Shown in pieces: positions 16,475 through 25,316 of a stretch of DNA of 64,000 bases. The position numbers were made by a program, and so were the translations under genes. This DNA comes from Micromonospora ureilytica (GTDB taxonomy: Bacteria > Actinomycetota > Actinomycetes > Mycobacteriales > Micromonosporaceae), in NCBI RefSeq assembly GCF_015751765.1, contig NZ_JADOTX010000001.1, forward strand, positions 1,488,001-1,552,000, written 5' to 3'. Position 1 is the first letter of the stretch. The number at the start of each line of letters is the position of its first letter. The notes beneath the pieces were generated by a model. It had not been told where the DNA came from, searched no databases, and saw only the letters and a list, made by a program, of their open reading frames with translations.

Positions 16475-16651
16475 TGGTCGGGGCGTCCGCCCCACGACGA
16501 CGACCGTGCGGGTTGGTGAGGCCAGCTACCGTCGGTGGCTGCGGATCAGCTCGGCCGCCACTCACTATCTCGATCAGACCCGGGTGATGAGTCGTCGCGT
16601 CCGCGCCCGTCATACCTACGACAGGACATGACGAGGCGGAAGGATGACGTG

Positions 16652-17650
16652 ATGAGTGCGGACACGCGGCTGGAGGAGCTGGGCGTGAGCGGTCTGGGCG
16701 AGGTCGACGAGCCGGCGTTCTCGGGGTTGGCGCAGCGGCACCGACGGGAGCTGCACGTGCACTGCTACCGGATGCTCGGGTCGTTCGAGGACGCCGAGGA
16801 CACCGTGCAGGAGACGTTCCTGCGGGCCTGGCGGCGGCGGGAGACGTTCGAGGGGCGGTCGACGTTCCGGGCCTGGCTGTACCGGATCGCCACCAACGCC
16901 TGCCTGGACCTGCTCGCCAAGCGCCGCCCGGAGCCGGCGACCGGCGGCGAGGTGCTGTGGTTGCAGCCCTACCCGGACCGGCTGCTCGACGAACTGCCCG
17001 CTGGCGACGCGGACGAGCCGGAGACCCTGGCCGTCGCGCGGGAGACGATCGAGCTGGCGTACCTGGTCGCGGTACAGCACCTCGCGCCACGCCCTCGGGC
17101 CGTGCTGATCCTGCGGGACGTGCTCGGCTGGCCGGCGAAGGACGTCGCGGAGCTGCTCGGAGACTCGGTCAACTCGGTCAACAGCGCGCTGCAGCGGGCT
17201 CGTGCCGGCATGCGGGAGCACCTGCCCGCCGAGCGGCAGGACTGGACCGGCGGTGAAGAGGACGCCGGGACGCGCGAGCTGGTACGCCGCTTCACCGACG
17301 CCAGCGTGGCCACGGACGTCGACGCGCTCGCTGGCATGCTGCGCGACGACGTCCGTTACTCGATGCCGCCCACGCCGGGCCTGTACGTCGGCCGCGACGC
17401 GGTGGTGAACAACTGGGTCGAGGATGGATTCGACGGCATGACGGGCCTGCGCGCGGTCCCCACCTCGGTGAACCGCCAGCCCGCCGTCGCCTTCTACCAC
17501 TGGCGGAAGCAGGAGAGCGCGTACCTGCCGCTGACGATCGACGTTCTGCGCATCACCGGCGGCGCGATCACCGAGGTCTTCATCTTCCACGACGACCAGT
17601 TCCCGCGGCTCGGGCTGCCGGAGCGCCTGCCGGCGGACGGCACGGAGTAG
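16652..17650 (+). CDS. ECF-type RNA polymerase sigma factor with SnoaL-like C-terminal domain
   Basis: 332 residues. Sigma region 2 (HVHCYRMLGSFEDAEDTVQE and STFRAWLYRIATNACLDLL) and region 4 (LAPRPRAVLILRDVLGWPAKDVAELLG with SVNSALQRARAGM) are followed by a SnoaL/NTF2-like domain (about 205-325). This is the architecture of the TIGR02960 group, where the C-terminal domain replaces a separate anti-sigma factor in controlling activity. The ATG at 16652 has GGAAGGA 7 nt upstream; the frame stays open to 16535. It lies between the two phosphoesterase paralogues and may control genes here, but that is untested. Confidence 0.88.
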   Translation: MSADTRLEELGVSGLGEVDEPAFSGLAQRHRRELHVHCYRMLGSFEDAEDTVQETFLRAWRRRETFEGRSTFRAWLYRIATNACLDLLAKRRPEPATGGEVLWLQPYPDRLLDELPAGDADEPETLAVARETIELAYLVAVQHLAPRPRAVLILRDVLGWPAKDVAELLGDSVNSVNSALQRARAGMREHLPAERQDWTGGEEDAGTRELVRRFTDASVATDVDALAGMLRDDVRYSMPPTPGLYVGRDAVVNNWVEDGFDGMTGLRAVPTSVNRQPAVAFYHWRKQESAYLPLTIDVLRITGGAITEVFIFHDDQFPRLGLPERLPADGTE

Positions 17651-17655
17651 TCCCG

Positions 17656-18396
17656 ATGTGGACGCTCACGCTGCGCGGTGGCGCGCGTGCCACGGTGGTC
17701 ACTGCGGAGTGGTACGACGCCTTCGGTGTGGTCACCAGTGGCCGGGTGCAGCTGGAGTTGCGCGACGGCGAGCCCGGGCCGGTCCTCGGACGCGATGCCG
17801 GGTTCTGGCTGCGCGGCACCGGCGTCCGCGCGCTGCGCAACCCCGGCCGTCGCACCGCGAGGGTGCGTGTCGTCACGCCCCGGGCCGTCACACGCCAGTC
17901 AACACATCCGGTACGCCAGCCTCGAGATGAGGGAGACGACATGAACAGCACGAAGGACACCGAGATCGTCACCGGCCCGGCATCGGGCCGACCCGGCCAC
18001 ACCCACCGATTCCGTGGGCTCGCCGGCACCGGCTTGATCGCCACGCTCGCGGCGATGGTGACCACCACCCTCGCCGCCGCGCTGGCCCGGGCCGTTGGTG
18101 TCGACTTCGAGATCCCCGCTGGTGGCGAGACGATTCCGTTGTCGGGGTTCGCCGTGGTGACCGGCTTCTTCTCGGTCGTGGGCGTCGTCATCGCCGTGGC
18201 TCTGCTCCGGTGGAGCGCTCGGCCGGCCGCCCGGTTCGTGTGGACCGCGGTGGTGCTGACCGCGCTCTCGCTGGTTCCGCCCCTCATCTCCGGGGCGAAC
18301 GCGGCCACCAGCACCGCCCTCGTCGGGCTGCACCTCGTCGCCGCGGCGGTGATGATCCCCGTCCTGGCACGGAGCCTGCGTACGAGGACCGACTGA
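17656..18396 (+). CDS. DUF6069-like membrane protein with N-terminal extension
   Basis: The C-terminal 152 residues (from the ATG at 17941, with GAGGGAG 5 nt upstream) form a four-helix membrane protein of the DUF6069 kind: GLIATLAAMVTTTLAAALAR, GFAVVTGFFSVVGVVIAVAL, VWTAVVLTALSLVPPLISG and LVGLHLVAAAVMIPVLARSL. The frame is open without a stop back to an ATG at 17656 that has its own GGAG 8 nt upstream, 5 nt after the sigma-factor stop. That adds about 95 soluble, beta-rich residues. It is either a true fusion or two genes joined by loss of a stop. The start is uncertain and function unknown; co-transcription with the sigma factor is likely. Confidence 0.6.
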   Translation: MWTLTLRGGARATVVTAEWYDAFGVVTSGRVQLELRDGEPGPVLGRDAGFWLRGTGVRALRNPGRRTARVRVVTPRAVTRQSTHPVRQPRDEGDDMNSTKDTEIVTGPASGRPGHTHRFRGLAGTGLIATLAAMVTTTLAAALARAVGVDFEIPAGGETIPLSGFAVVTGFFSVVGVVIAVALLRWSARPAARFVWTAVVLTALSLVPPLISGANAATSTALVGLHLVAAAVMIPVLARSLRTRTD

Positions 18397-18432
18397 CGGC
18401 AGGTCGGGCTGGCGGCGACGCCGACGGAAACG

Positions 18433-18467
18433 GCAGGAGGGCCGGCCCGATGGGCCGGCCCTCCTGC
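18433..18467. terminator. Bidirectional hairpin terminator
   Basis: Perfect 16-bp stem (18433-18448 with 18452-18467) and a GAT loop, between the convergent membrane-protein gene and the GH97 gene (stop at 18477). Confidence 0.85.
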
Positions 18468-18476
18468 GGAAACTCA

Positions 18477-21400
18477 CTACCGCGTGACGACCCCCAGGTC
18501 TGGTTCGAGGGTGATGGCGTCGACGTTGACGTTGCCGTTGTCGGTGGGGCCGAACACGAGGTCGACCGAGTCGCCCCGGGCGATCGGGAGCTTGACGGTC
18601 TGCTCCGACCAGGTCGGCCAGGTCGCAAGGGTCGGCATCTGGACCTGCACCGACGCCGATCCGCTGGTCAGGGTCATCGTCTGGGTGGCGCCCATGGCGT
18701 TGCCGTAGCGCAGCCGCACCAGGTAGTCGCCGTCGCCGGAGACCGGGGCGGTGAACCGTACGCCGCTGTTCTGGGTCTTGAGGCAGGCCACGAAGCCGCT
18801 GCCGGTGTATCCGGCGTGGTTGGTTCGCAGGCAGGCCTCACCGAGCAGTTGCGCGGCCTCCGCCTGGAGGGTGCTCGGCCCGGCGGTGAGCGCGGCCGTG
18901 GAGGCGAGTAGCGTCGCCGCCACCGCCGGGGTGATCTGTCCCGCCGGAGCGGCGGTCACGAGGGCGCCGAACCGGTCGAGAGCGTCCCGCATCGAGGCGG
19001 TGTCGTTCGCCGACGCGGACCGGGTCGCGGTGGCGATCTCGCCCAGCAGCCGCCTGGACAGCGCGGGGTCGATGCTTCGCAGGTCCGCGGCCAGTCGCAC
19101 GTTCCTGGCGATGGAGAGCATCCCGCGCGGAGGCCCGAGTCGAACGCTGAGCAGGTCGTCGATCGCGGTGCGCGCCGTCACTGTCACCTCCGTCAGCGGC
19201 TGACGATAGAGATCCAGGCGCAGGTTCTGCAGCGCGCGCAGTCGCCCGGTCACGTCGCCGCTGCGCAGCTCGGCCTCGGCCTGGGTCGCCCGCTGCTGCA
19301 ACGTGTTGAGCGCCGCCGGGGACACCTCGTCGGACCTGTGCAGCTGCTGGAGGAGTCGCTGCTTCGAGCGGGTCTGCGGCACCCGGACCTGCTTGCCGTG
19401 CTCGCCGGTCGGTGCGCCGACGGCAACCTTGAAGTCCTGGTCGGGAACCTGGGTCGCCGGCAGAGTCAGCTCGACGGTGGTGCTCGCACCTCCGGCGACG
19501 CGAACGGTCCGGGTCTCGCCGACGGCACGACCGTCGACGAACAGCTGAGCGGGGAGGGCCGCCACGGTACTTCCGGTGTTGGTGAGCGGCGCGGTCACGG
19601 TCATCCGTTGGGTGGTCTCGTCCAACGTCGCCTCAGCGCCACCGACCTTCGCACGCGGAGCGGCGTACCAGTCGAGGTCGCGCAGGTCCTCGTCGGAGGC
19701 GGGTCGGATCCGGACCGCCTGGCCACCGCCGGCGACCAGCGACATGCTGAGATCCGTCGATGGTCGCACGAGGACCTTGCGGATCTCGACGGGCAGCGGG
19801 TTGCCGCGCCAGGTCGTCTCGGCGGCGTCGGCGTAGATCTCCGCCACGTACGAGCCGCGGGACAGGAACGACAGCGGCATCGTGAGGGTCCGGTCGTTCT
19901 CGTCGGTGATGGCACCGACGTACCAGGTGTCGCCGTGCCGGCGGGCCGTCGTGGTGTAGTCGCCAATGACGCTGTCGAGCACCCGGCTCTCGTCCCAGGT
20001 GGTGGGCAGATCCTTCAGGTACGCGAAGCCGGGGTGCGCGGCGTAGTTCTCCGGGGTGTCCGCGAGCATCTGCAGCGGGCTGTAGAAGATCGTGGAGAGT
20101 GCCAGCTGGGCGGTGGAGGTGGTCTGGACGCGGGTGCCGAGCTTGGCCGGGTCCCAGGTCACGTTCAGCACGCCGGGGGTGTAGTCGGCCGGGCCGCCCA
20201 TGAATCGGGTGAACGGCAGGATGGTGGCCTGCGCCGGTGGGTTGCCGTTCGCGCCCTTGTAGTTCTGCTGCTCCATGCCGGCGACGCCTTCGCCGCTCAT
20301 CATGTTGGGGTAGGTGCGGGCCAGCCCGGTCGGCTTGATCGACTCGTGGGCGTTGATCGTGATGTGGTGCCGGGCCGCGGCGTCGATCACCCGCTGGTAG
20401 TGGCGGACCGCCTCCTGGTCGAAGTGGCTGCGGTTGACCCCGCCCAGCAGGAACTTGGTGGCGTAACCGGTCTTGATCGCGTGGATGCCGAGCGCCTCGT
20501 ACCGGGAGAAGATCTCCTCAAGGTGCTGGTCGTAGTAGTCCACATCGCCGCGGGTTTCGTTGTGCGCGATGTACTCGACGCCGTTCTGCTTGGCGTAGTC
20601 GAGCACGGCGGGCAGGTCGAAGTCGGGCTGCGGGGTGAGGAAGTCCTGGTTCGCCCAGTTGCCACCGGCGTTCGTGTTCCAGCCCTCGGCCAGTACGAAC
20701 TTGGCGCCGGCCTGCTTGGCCAGGTCGATGTACTGCTTGAGGCGAGCCGTGGTGGCGCCGTGGGTCGGCCCGTACGTCCAGGTGGTCTGCCGGCGCTGCA
20801 GCTCCCACCACACGCCGACGTAGCTGGCCGGCTTGATCCACGTCGTGTCGTCGGCGCAGATCGCGCACGGGTCGTTGAGGTTTTCGATGAGGTGGGACTC
20901 GGCCAGGTCGCCGGGTCGTTCGCCGATGGTCAGGGTGCGCCACGGGGTGGAGAAGTCTCCGCGCAGTTTCGCCTTCGTGCCGTCCGGCAGGCTGATCAGG
21001 TCGCTGGAGAACCGTCCCGGCTGACCCGGCACCGCCTTCAGCGTCATGCTCGGGTAGTCGGTGAGATCGGCCTCGTGCACCACCAGGTACGTCTTCCCGG
21101 ACGCCACGGTGATGGGGGTCTGCGCCGTCGGCACCGTCGACAGGGGCTGGTCGTGGTAGTGCTGCTCGTCGGCGTTCCAGTCCTTGCCGGCGGCGATGGA
21201 CCAGCTTCGCGCCGCCGGGTCCAGAGTGAACTCGGTGCGCTCGGCGGTCACCGTGTAGTCGTCAACCCCTGGCTGGGCCGGGATGTGGTAGCGGATGCCG
21301 ACGCCGTCGTCGAAGACCCGCACGACGACGTCCAGGCGGAAGCCCGTGCCCGCCTGCACGGCGTGGACCGTGAGTTCACGAGCGTGGTTGCGGACGGTGC

Positions 21401-21764
21401 TGGCCGTGCCCCAGAGCGGCTTCCACGTCTCGTCGATGGTGCGGCGTTGCACGGAGACGACGCTCATCGCCTCGGTGAGGCTGGGGCGTCCGGCGAGGTC
21501 GAGGCCGAGACCGGAGGCGCCGACGACCGTCTTCCCACGGTTGGTCACGCTGTACGCGAGCCGTCCACCGTCATCGCTGACGGCGACGCCCAACGTCCCG
21601 TCGGGAGAGCGGACGGTCTGCCCGCCGTCCAGCGCGGCGACCACCGGCTCGGCGGCGCGCGCAGGTGCCCCGAGCAGCCCGGATGAGATCGCGAGCGCCG
21701 CTGTCACCAGCAGGCCCAATCTCCGTGTCAACCCTCGACCAGCTTTGTGCACGTCTGTCCCCAT
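18477..21764 (-). CDS. Secreted GH97 glycoside hydrolase with C-terminal carbohydrate-binding module
   Basis: 1095 residues: signal peptide (LGLLVTAALAISSGLLG...ARA), GH97 N-terminal beta-sandwich (about 40-295), GH97 catalytic barrel (about 300-570; YVGVWWELQRRQTTW, KFVLAEGWNTNAGGNW, HAIKTGYATKF, INAHESIKPTGLARTYPN, GEGVAGMEQQNY), GH97 C-terminal domain, a helical linker, and a CBM35/CBM6-like module at the end (about 950-1090). GH97 enzymes act on alpha-glucosides or alpha-galactosides. The IKTGY motif lacks the Asp nucleophile of retaining members, while Glu residues in the HES and GME motifs remain, so I infer an inverting SusB-like alpha-glucoside hydrolase. Confidence 0.87.
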   Translation of the reverse strand: MGTDVHKAGRGLTRRLGLLVTAALAISSGLLGAPARAAEPVVAALDGGQTVRSPDGTLGVAVSDDGGRLAYSVTNRGKTVVGASGLGLDLAGRPSLTEAMSVVSVQRRTIDETWKPLWGTASTVRNHARELTVHAVQAGTGFRLDVVVRVFDDGVGIRYHIPAQPGVDDYTVTAERTEFTLDPAARSWSIAAGKDWNADEQHYHDQPLSTVPTAQTPITVASGKTYLVVHEADLTDYPSMTLKAVPGQPGRFSSDLISLPDGTKAKLRGDFSTPWRTLTIGERPGDLAESHLIENLNDPCAICADDTTWIKPASYVGVWWELQRRQTTWTYGPTHGATTARLKQYIDLAKQAGAKFVLAEGWNTNAGGNWANQDFLTPQPDFDLPAVLDYAKQNGVEYIAHNETRGDVDYYDQHLEEIFSRYEALGIHAIKTGYATKFLLGGVNRSHFDQEAVRHYQRVIDAAARHHITINAHESIKPTGLARTYPNMMSGEGVAGMEQQNYKGANGNPPAQATILPFTRFMGGPADYTPGVLNVTWDPAKLGTRVQTTSTAQLALSTIFYSPLQMLADTPENYAAHPGFAYLKDLPTTWDESRVLDSVIGDYTTTARRHGDTWYVGAITDENDRTLTMPLSFLSRGSYVAEIYADAAETTWRGNPLPVEIRKVLVRPSTDLSMSLVAGGGQAVRIRPASDEDLRDLDWYAAPRAKVGGAEATLDETTQRMTVTAPLTNTGSTVAALPAQLFVDGRAVGETRTVRVAGGASTTVELTLPATQVPDQDFKVAVGAPTGEHGKQVRVPQTRSKQRLLQQLHRSDEVSPAALNTLQQRATQAEAELRSGDVTGRLRALQNLRLDLYRQPLTEVTVTARTAIDDLLSVRLGPPRGMLSIARNVRLAADLRSIDPALSRRLLGEIATATRSASANDTASMRDALDRFGALVTAAPAGQITPAVAATLLASTAALTAGPSTLQAEAAQLLGEACLRTNHAGYTGSGFVACLKTQNSGVRFTAPVSGDGDYLVRLRYGNAMGATQTMTLTSGSASVQVQMPTLATWPTWSEQTVKLPIARGDSVDLVFGPTDNGNVNVDAITLEPDLGVVTR

Positions 21765-22077
21765 CCTTGCCCGCGGCCGTGATCCGGCCGCAACACCTGG
21801 GGACCCTAGATCCGAATGATCATGCTCCGGTCATCGGGTGGTCGTTGCACCCGCTAGCCGGATGGTGAAGAGCGTGCCTCGGCCCGGCTCGCTCTCCACC
21901 GCGACCGGGGATATTCGTCAGGTACGCACACCGATCTCGGAGGTGCTGTCACCGCCTCTCCGGAAGTGTGACTCGGGTACACAGGATTGCTGCGAGGTAT
22001 TCACCTGTGTCGTGCCCATTCCTCCTAGGCTACGAATGCCCAGCTTCTGGGCATACATCGTCAAGGGAGGATCAGCG
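21765..22077. other. Intergenic region between GH97 and phosphoesterase 2
   Basis: 313 nt without an intact gene. From left to right it holds the GH97 promoter region, a short remnant of a histidine kinase C-terminus on the minus strand (21838-21912), and leader repeat copy B (21972-22080). The remnant suggests that the segment carrying the phosphoesterase copy joined older DNA here. Confidence 0.6.
21838..21912 (-). pseudogene. Remnant of a sensor histidine kinase C-terminus
   Basis: Read on the minus strand, about 24 codons ending in a TGA at the 21838 end encode VAVESEPGRGTLFTIRLAG and a short tail. That is the G2 box and last beta strand of the HATPase domain found at the end of histidine kinases. 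An in-frame stop occurs a few codons upstream (near 21920) and no kinase precedes it, so it is a decayed 3' end. Its left boundary is a normal kinase end; the rest has been lost next to the duplicated phosphoesterase leader. Confidence 0.5.
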
Positions 22078-22080
22078 GTG
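21972..22080 (+). repeat. Leader repeat copy B (upstream of phosphoesterase 2)
   Basis: Ungapped counterpart of 14922-15030, including the inverted repeat TGCCCAGCTTCTGGGCA at 22037-22053, where the loop differs by one base while both arms are kept. Marks a segmental duplication of the phosphoesterase with its control region. Confidence 0.8.
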
Positions 22081-23088
22081 CGAATCAGGAGATCAGGGTC
22101 CACGATCGTTGCCATGGCCGTGGCGACCGTGGTCGTCATCGCGGGGGGAGCGTTCGCCGGCAGTACGGCGAGCGCCGCCGCGGCACGGATGGAGACCGCG
22201 GGCACCACCGACACGAAGTTCAGCTTCGCCGTCCTGCCGGACACCCAGCAGGAGGTGCTCAACAGCTCGGACACCCGGTTCCGCAACCGCACGAGCTGGT
22301 TGGTGCAGAACCGGTCGGCGCTGGACCTGCGCTTCGTGACCTCCTCCGGTGACGTGGTCAACTGGGACACCCCGGACCACGCGCAGTACGTCATCGCCCG
22401 TAACGCGATGCGGCCGATAGAGAACGCCGCCATCCCGTACGCGCTGGCTCTCGGCAACCACGACACCCAGGCGGCCGGCGTCGGCGGCGGCGCCCGAGAC
22501 CCCGCCCGCACCCGCGAACTCATCCGCGACACCAGCGTGTTCAACCAGTACTTCACCGTCAGCCGGTACCGCGCGGTCAGGGGGCAGTTCGAGGCCGGCA
22601 AGGTCGACAATTCGTACTCGACCTTCACGGCCGGCGGCGTGCAGTGGATGGTGCTGACCCTGGAACTCTGGCCCCGGGTCGCGGCCGTGAACTGGGCCAG
22701 GAGCGTCGTCGCCGCCAACCCCCGGCACAACGTCATCGTGGTCACCCACCATTACATCGACGGCAACGGCGTCATCGAGCAGAGTGCCGGGTACGGTGCG
22801 ACGAGCCCGCAGTACCTCTTCGACAACCTGGTCAAGCGGTACGCCAACATCCGGTTCGTCTTCTCCGGTCACACGGGCATCGCCGCCAACCGGGTCGACA
22901 CCGGGGTCAACGGAAACAAGATCTACACGTTCCTCCAGACGTTCCACTCCAACACCACCAACCCGGTACGCCTGGTCGAGGTCGACACCGTCGCCAACTC
23001 TCTGCGGACCTGGATCTACGCCCCGTACAACAACCGGTCGTTCACCCAGTACGACAGGTCGTTCACGGGCATCGGCGTGGTCCGCTGA
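22078..23088 (+). CDS. Secreted metallophosphoesterase, paralogue lacking the CBM
   Basis: 336 residues: signal peptide (VAMAVATVVVIAGGAFAGS, cleaved near ASAAA) joined directly to the phosphoesterase domain at ARMET, exactly where the domain begins in the first copy. An in-frame loss of the roughly 115-residue CBM explains the difference. Metal-site motifs VLPDTQ, SGDVVNW, GNHDTQ, VVTHHYID and FSGHTG are all kept; one becomes THHY instead of THDY. The last 250 residues are very close to copy 1, with long identical nucleotide runs, so the duplication is recent or homogenised. GTG at 22078 with GGGAGG. Confidence 0.85.
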   Translation: MRIRRSGSTIVAMAVATVVVIAGGAFAGSTASAAAARMETAGTTDTKFSFAVLPDTQQEVLNSSDTRFRNRTSWLVQNRSALDLRFVTSSGDVVNWDTPDHAQYVIARNAMRPIENAAIPYALALGNHDTQAAGVGGGARDPARTRELIRDTSVFNQYFTVSRYRAVRGQFEAGKVDNSYSTFTAGGVQWMVLTLELWPRVAAVNWARSVVAANPRHNVIVVTHHYIDGNGVIEQSAGYGATSPQYLFDNLVKRYANIRFVFSGHTGIAANRVDTGVNGNKIYTFLQTFHSNTTNPVRLVEVDTVANSLRTWIYAPYNNRSFTQYDRSFTGIGVVR

Positions 23089-23106
23089 CGCGATCGAGGC
23101 GCCCGG

Positions 23107-23880
23107 TCAGCGAGTGGTCGCCCCGCGGTCGGGCTCACTGGTCTGCTCCCACAGTGACTTCATCTCGTCGAAGGCCTGTTCCATCAGCTGCACCATGGCC
23201 TGCCGGGCACGATCACCGTCGCGCCGCTGGATCGCCTGGGCGACATCGGCGTGCATCTGGAGGGCCTGCTCATGGGGGTGGTGCGGCATGAGGTGGTGCT
23301 TGTGCCGGCCGGTGAGCACCTCCGCGACCAACTCCTGCAGCCGGACGAACATCTCGTTGCCGGAGGCGAGCAGGACGCGCCGGTGAAACTCGATGTCGAG
23401 GTGCAGGAAGCGCTCCTCGTCGCCGGCCTCGCCGGCGGCCCACATCTTCGCCGCCAGCCCGACGAGGTCGCTCGCCTCGTCACGGCCGATCCGGCTGGCG
23501 GCCAGGAAGGCCGCGTGCGGCTCGACGGCGGTGCGTAGCTCGGTGATCGAGCGGAGCTGGGCCATCCGGCCGGCCGAGGCGAGACGCCAGCGGATCACCT
23601 GCGGGTCGAAGACGTTCCACGCGCTCGCCGGTCGGATCATCACTCCCACCCGTCGGCGCGCCTCGATGAATCCCATCGAGGCCAGCACCCGCAACACCTC
23701 GCGGACGACCGAGCGGGACACGGCGTACCTGTCGACCAGCTCGTCGATGTTGAGGACCGATCCGGGTGCCAGCGCTCCGCCGCAGATGGCGGTGCCGAGG
23801 TGTTCGAGGACGCGCGCGTGCAGCCCGGACTCGGCGGGGAGGGCCGGAACGGCTGCAACCTCTGTTGAGGACGGTTCCAC
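23107..23880 (-). CDS. GntR/FadR-type regulator of the sugar-acid operon
   Basis: 257 residues: winged helix (VLEHLGTAICGGALAPGSVL, VDRYAVSRSVVREVLRVLASMGFIEARRRVG) and a helical FCD domain with conserved Asp/His residues (LHLDIEFHRRVLLASGN, HHPHEQALQMHADVAQAI). Divergent from the ABC/dehydratase operon at 24016, whose control it most likely exerts. Members of this group respond to gluconate, galactonate or hexuronates. An AT-rich patch directly upstream of its start (about 23884-23915, ATCATATCATTTGTATGTAC) is the best operator candidate. Confidence 0.87.
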   Translation of the reverse strand: MEPSSTEVAAVPALPAESGLHARVLEHLGTAICGGALAPGSVLNIDELVDRYAVSRSVVREVLRVLASMGFIEARRRVGVMIRPASAWNVFDPQVIRWRLASAGRMAQLRSITELRTAVEPHAAFLAASRIGRDEASDLVGLAAKMWAAGEAGDEERFLHLDIEFHRRVLLASGNEMFVRLQELVAEVLTGRHKHHLMPHHPHEQALQMHADVAQAIQRRDGDRARQAMVQLMEQAFDEMKSLWEQTSEPDRGATTR

Positions 23881-24015
23881 CCAAAGATCATATCATTTGT
23901 ATGTACCTCTTGAAGTAGTCGGCTTTATCGGCCTAGCATCCCGATGTTAAGCGGATGTAACGCCGAGGTAGCGGCTCCCTCGGGGGCGGCGGCCACGACA
24001 GAAGGAGAGACAAGC

Positions 24016-25305
24016 GTGCGACGTCGATCGATAATCGGCACTTCTCTGGCTGTGGTCACCGCCATGAGCCTGGCCGCCTGCGGCGGCGGCGACGGCGGCG
24101 GCGAGGACTCCAAGACCGTTCGCGTGACACTTGTCAACCACGTGTGGACCGAGAACATCAGGAAGGCCCTGCCGGAGTTCGAGAAGCAGTCCGGCCTCAC
24201 TGTCGACGTCACCCAGCTCGGTGAGGACCAGCTCTCCGACCAGTACAACGTCAAGCTGAACGCCGGGTCCGACGACCTCGACGTGATGATGTACCGGCCC
24301 CTGCAGGAGGGGAAGCTGTTCGCCAAGAACAAGTACCTCGCCGACCTGAGCGAGAGGGTCAAGTCCGACAGCGCCTTCGAGATCGGCGACTTCCAGGCCG
24401 GGCCGATGCAGGCGACGACCTATGAGGACAACATCGTCGGGCTGCCGATCATCACCGAGCAGGAGGTCCTCTACTACCGCAAGGACCTGCTGACGAAGTC
24501 CGGCTTCACCGCGCCGCCCAAGACCCTCGACGAACTCAAGGCACAGGCCGCGAAGATCGAGGCCGACAACCCGGGCGTCGCCGGCTTCGTCGCCCGCACC
24601 GGCAAGGCCGCCGCCGTGACGCAGTTCTCCAGCTTCCTCTTCAGCTTCGGCGGCGACTTCGTGGACTCCAGCGGAAAGGCCACAGTCAACACCGAGCAGG
24701 CCAAGCAGGCGTACGCCTACTACGGCGGGCTGCTCAGGGACCACGGCCCGGAGAACATCAGCACCGACATGAGCTGGTCGGAGGCGATGGCGATCTTCAC
24801 GCAGGGCAAGGCCGCCTTCTACACGGAGGCCAACTCGCTCTACAAGAACGCCACCGACCCGACCAAGTCCAAGGTCGTCGACTCCGTGGGCTTCGCCGCC
24901 TTCCCGGCCGGCCCGGCCGGATCGAAGCCGTACAACATCCCGTCCTGGGCGCTCGGCGTGAACGACAGCTCGGAGAACAAGGACAACGCCTGGAAGTTCA
25001 TCCAGTGGGCCGCCGGCAAGGAGCAGGCGCTGGCGCAGCAGACGGCCGGCGTACCCGGTGCCCGCGCCTCGGTCTGGGCGAACCCGGCGGGTACCGCCTC
25101 CTACCCGAAGGACCTTGCCGAGGCCAACACGGTCAGCACCGCCAACGGCGTCGGGCACGACCGTCCGCTGGTGGTCAAGGTGGCCCAGGCGCGGGAGATC
25201 GTCGGCCAGCCGATCGTCGACGCGATCACCGGCAAGGACGCCGCCAGCTCGGCGGACACGGCGAACGCGGCGTTCCAGAAGTTCCTCGACGACGAGGCGA
25301 AGTAA
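24016..25305 (+). CDS. Sugar ABC transporter substrate-binding lipoprotein (family 1)
   Basis: 429-residue extracellular binding protein with lipoprotein signal (SLAVVTAMSLAAC) and a Gly/Asp-rich linker, then the family 1 fold (EFEKQSGLTVDVTQLGEDQL, DDLDVMMYRP, VGLPIITEQEVLYYRKDLL, FTQGKAAFYTE, WALGVNDSSENKDNAWKFI). First gene of the operon. The GTG at 24016 has GGAG 8 nt upstream; the frame is open to 23944. The downstream enzymes suggest aldonates or uronic-acid sugars as cargo, but this is inference. Confidence 0.88.
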   Translation: MRRRSIIGTSLAVVTAMSLAACGGGDGGGEDSKTVRVTLVNHVWTENIRKALPEFEKQSGLTVDVTQLGEDQLSDQYNVKLNAGSDDLDVMMYRPLQEGKLFAKNKYLADLSERVKSDSAFEIGDFQAGPMQATTYEDNIVGLPIITEQEVLYYRKDLLTKSGFTAPPKTLDELKAQAAKIEADNPGVAGFVARTGKAAAVTQFSSFLFSFGGDFVDSSGKATVNTEQAKQAYAYYGGLLRDHGPENISTDMSWSEAMAIFTQGKAAFYTEANSLYKNATDPTKSKVVDSVGFAAFPAGPAGSKPYNIPSWALGVNDSSENKDNAWKFIQWAAGKEQALAQQTAGVPGARASVWANPAGTASYPKDLAEANTVSTANGVGHDRPLVVKVAQAREIVGQPIVDAITGKDAASSADTANAAFQKFLDDEAK

Positions 25306-25316
25306 CCCACGCGCTG

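Noticed and set aside
19338..21686. A 782-codon plus-strand frame opposite GH97
   Set aside because: Antisense shadow with low-complexity Val/Gly/Arg/His content and no ribosome site; the minus-strand frame has a signal peptide and GH97 motifs.
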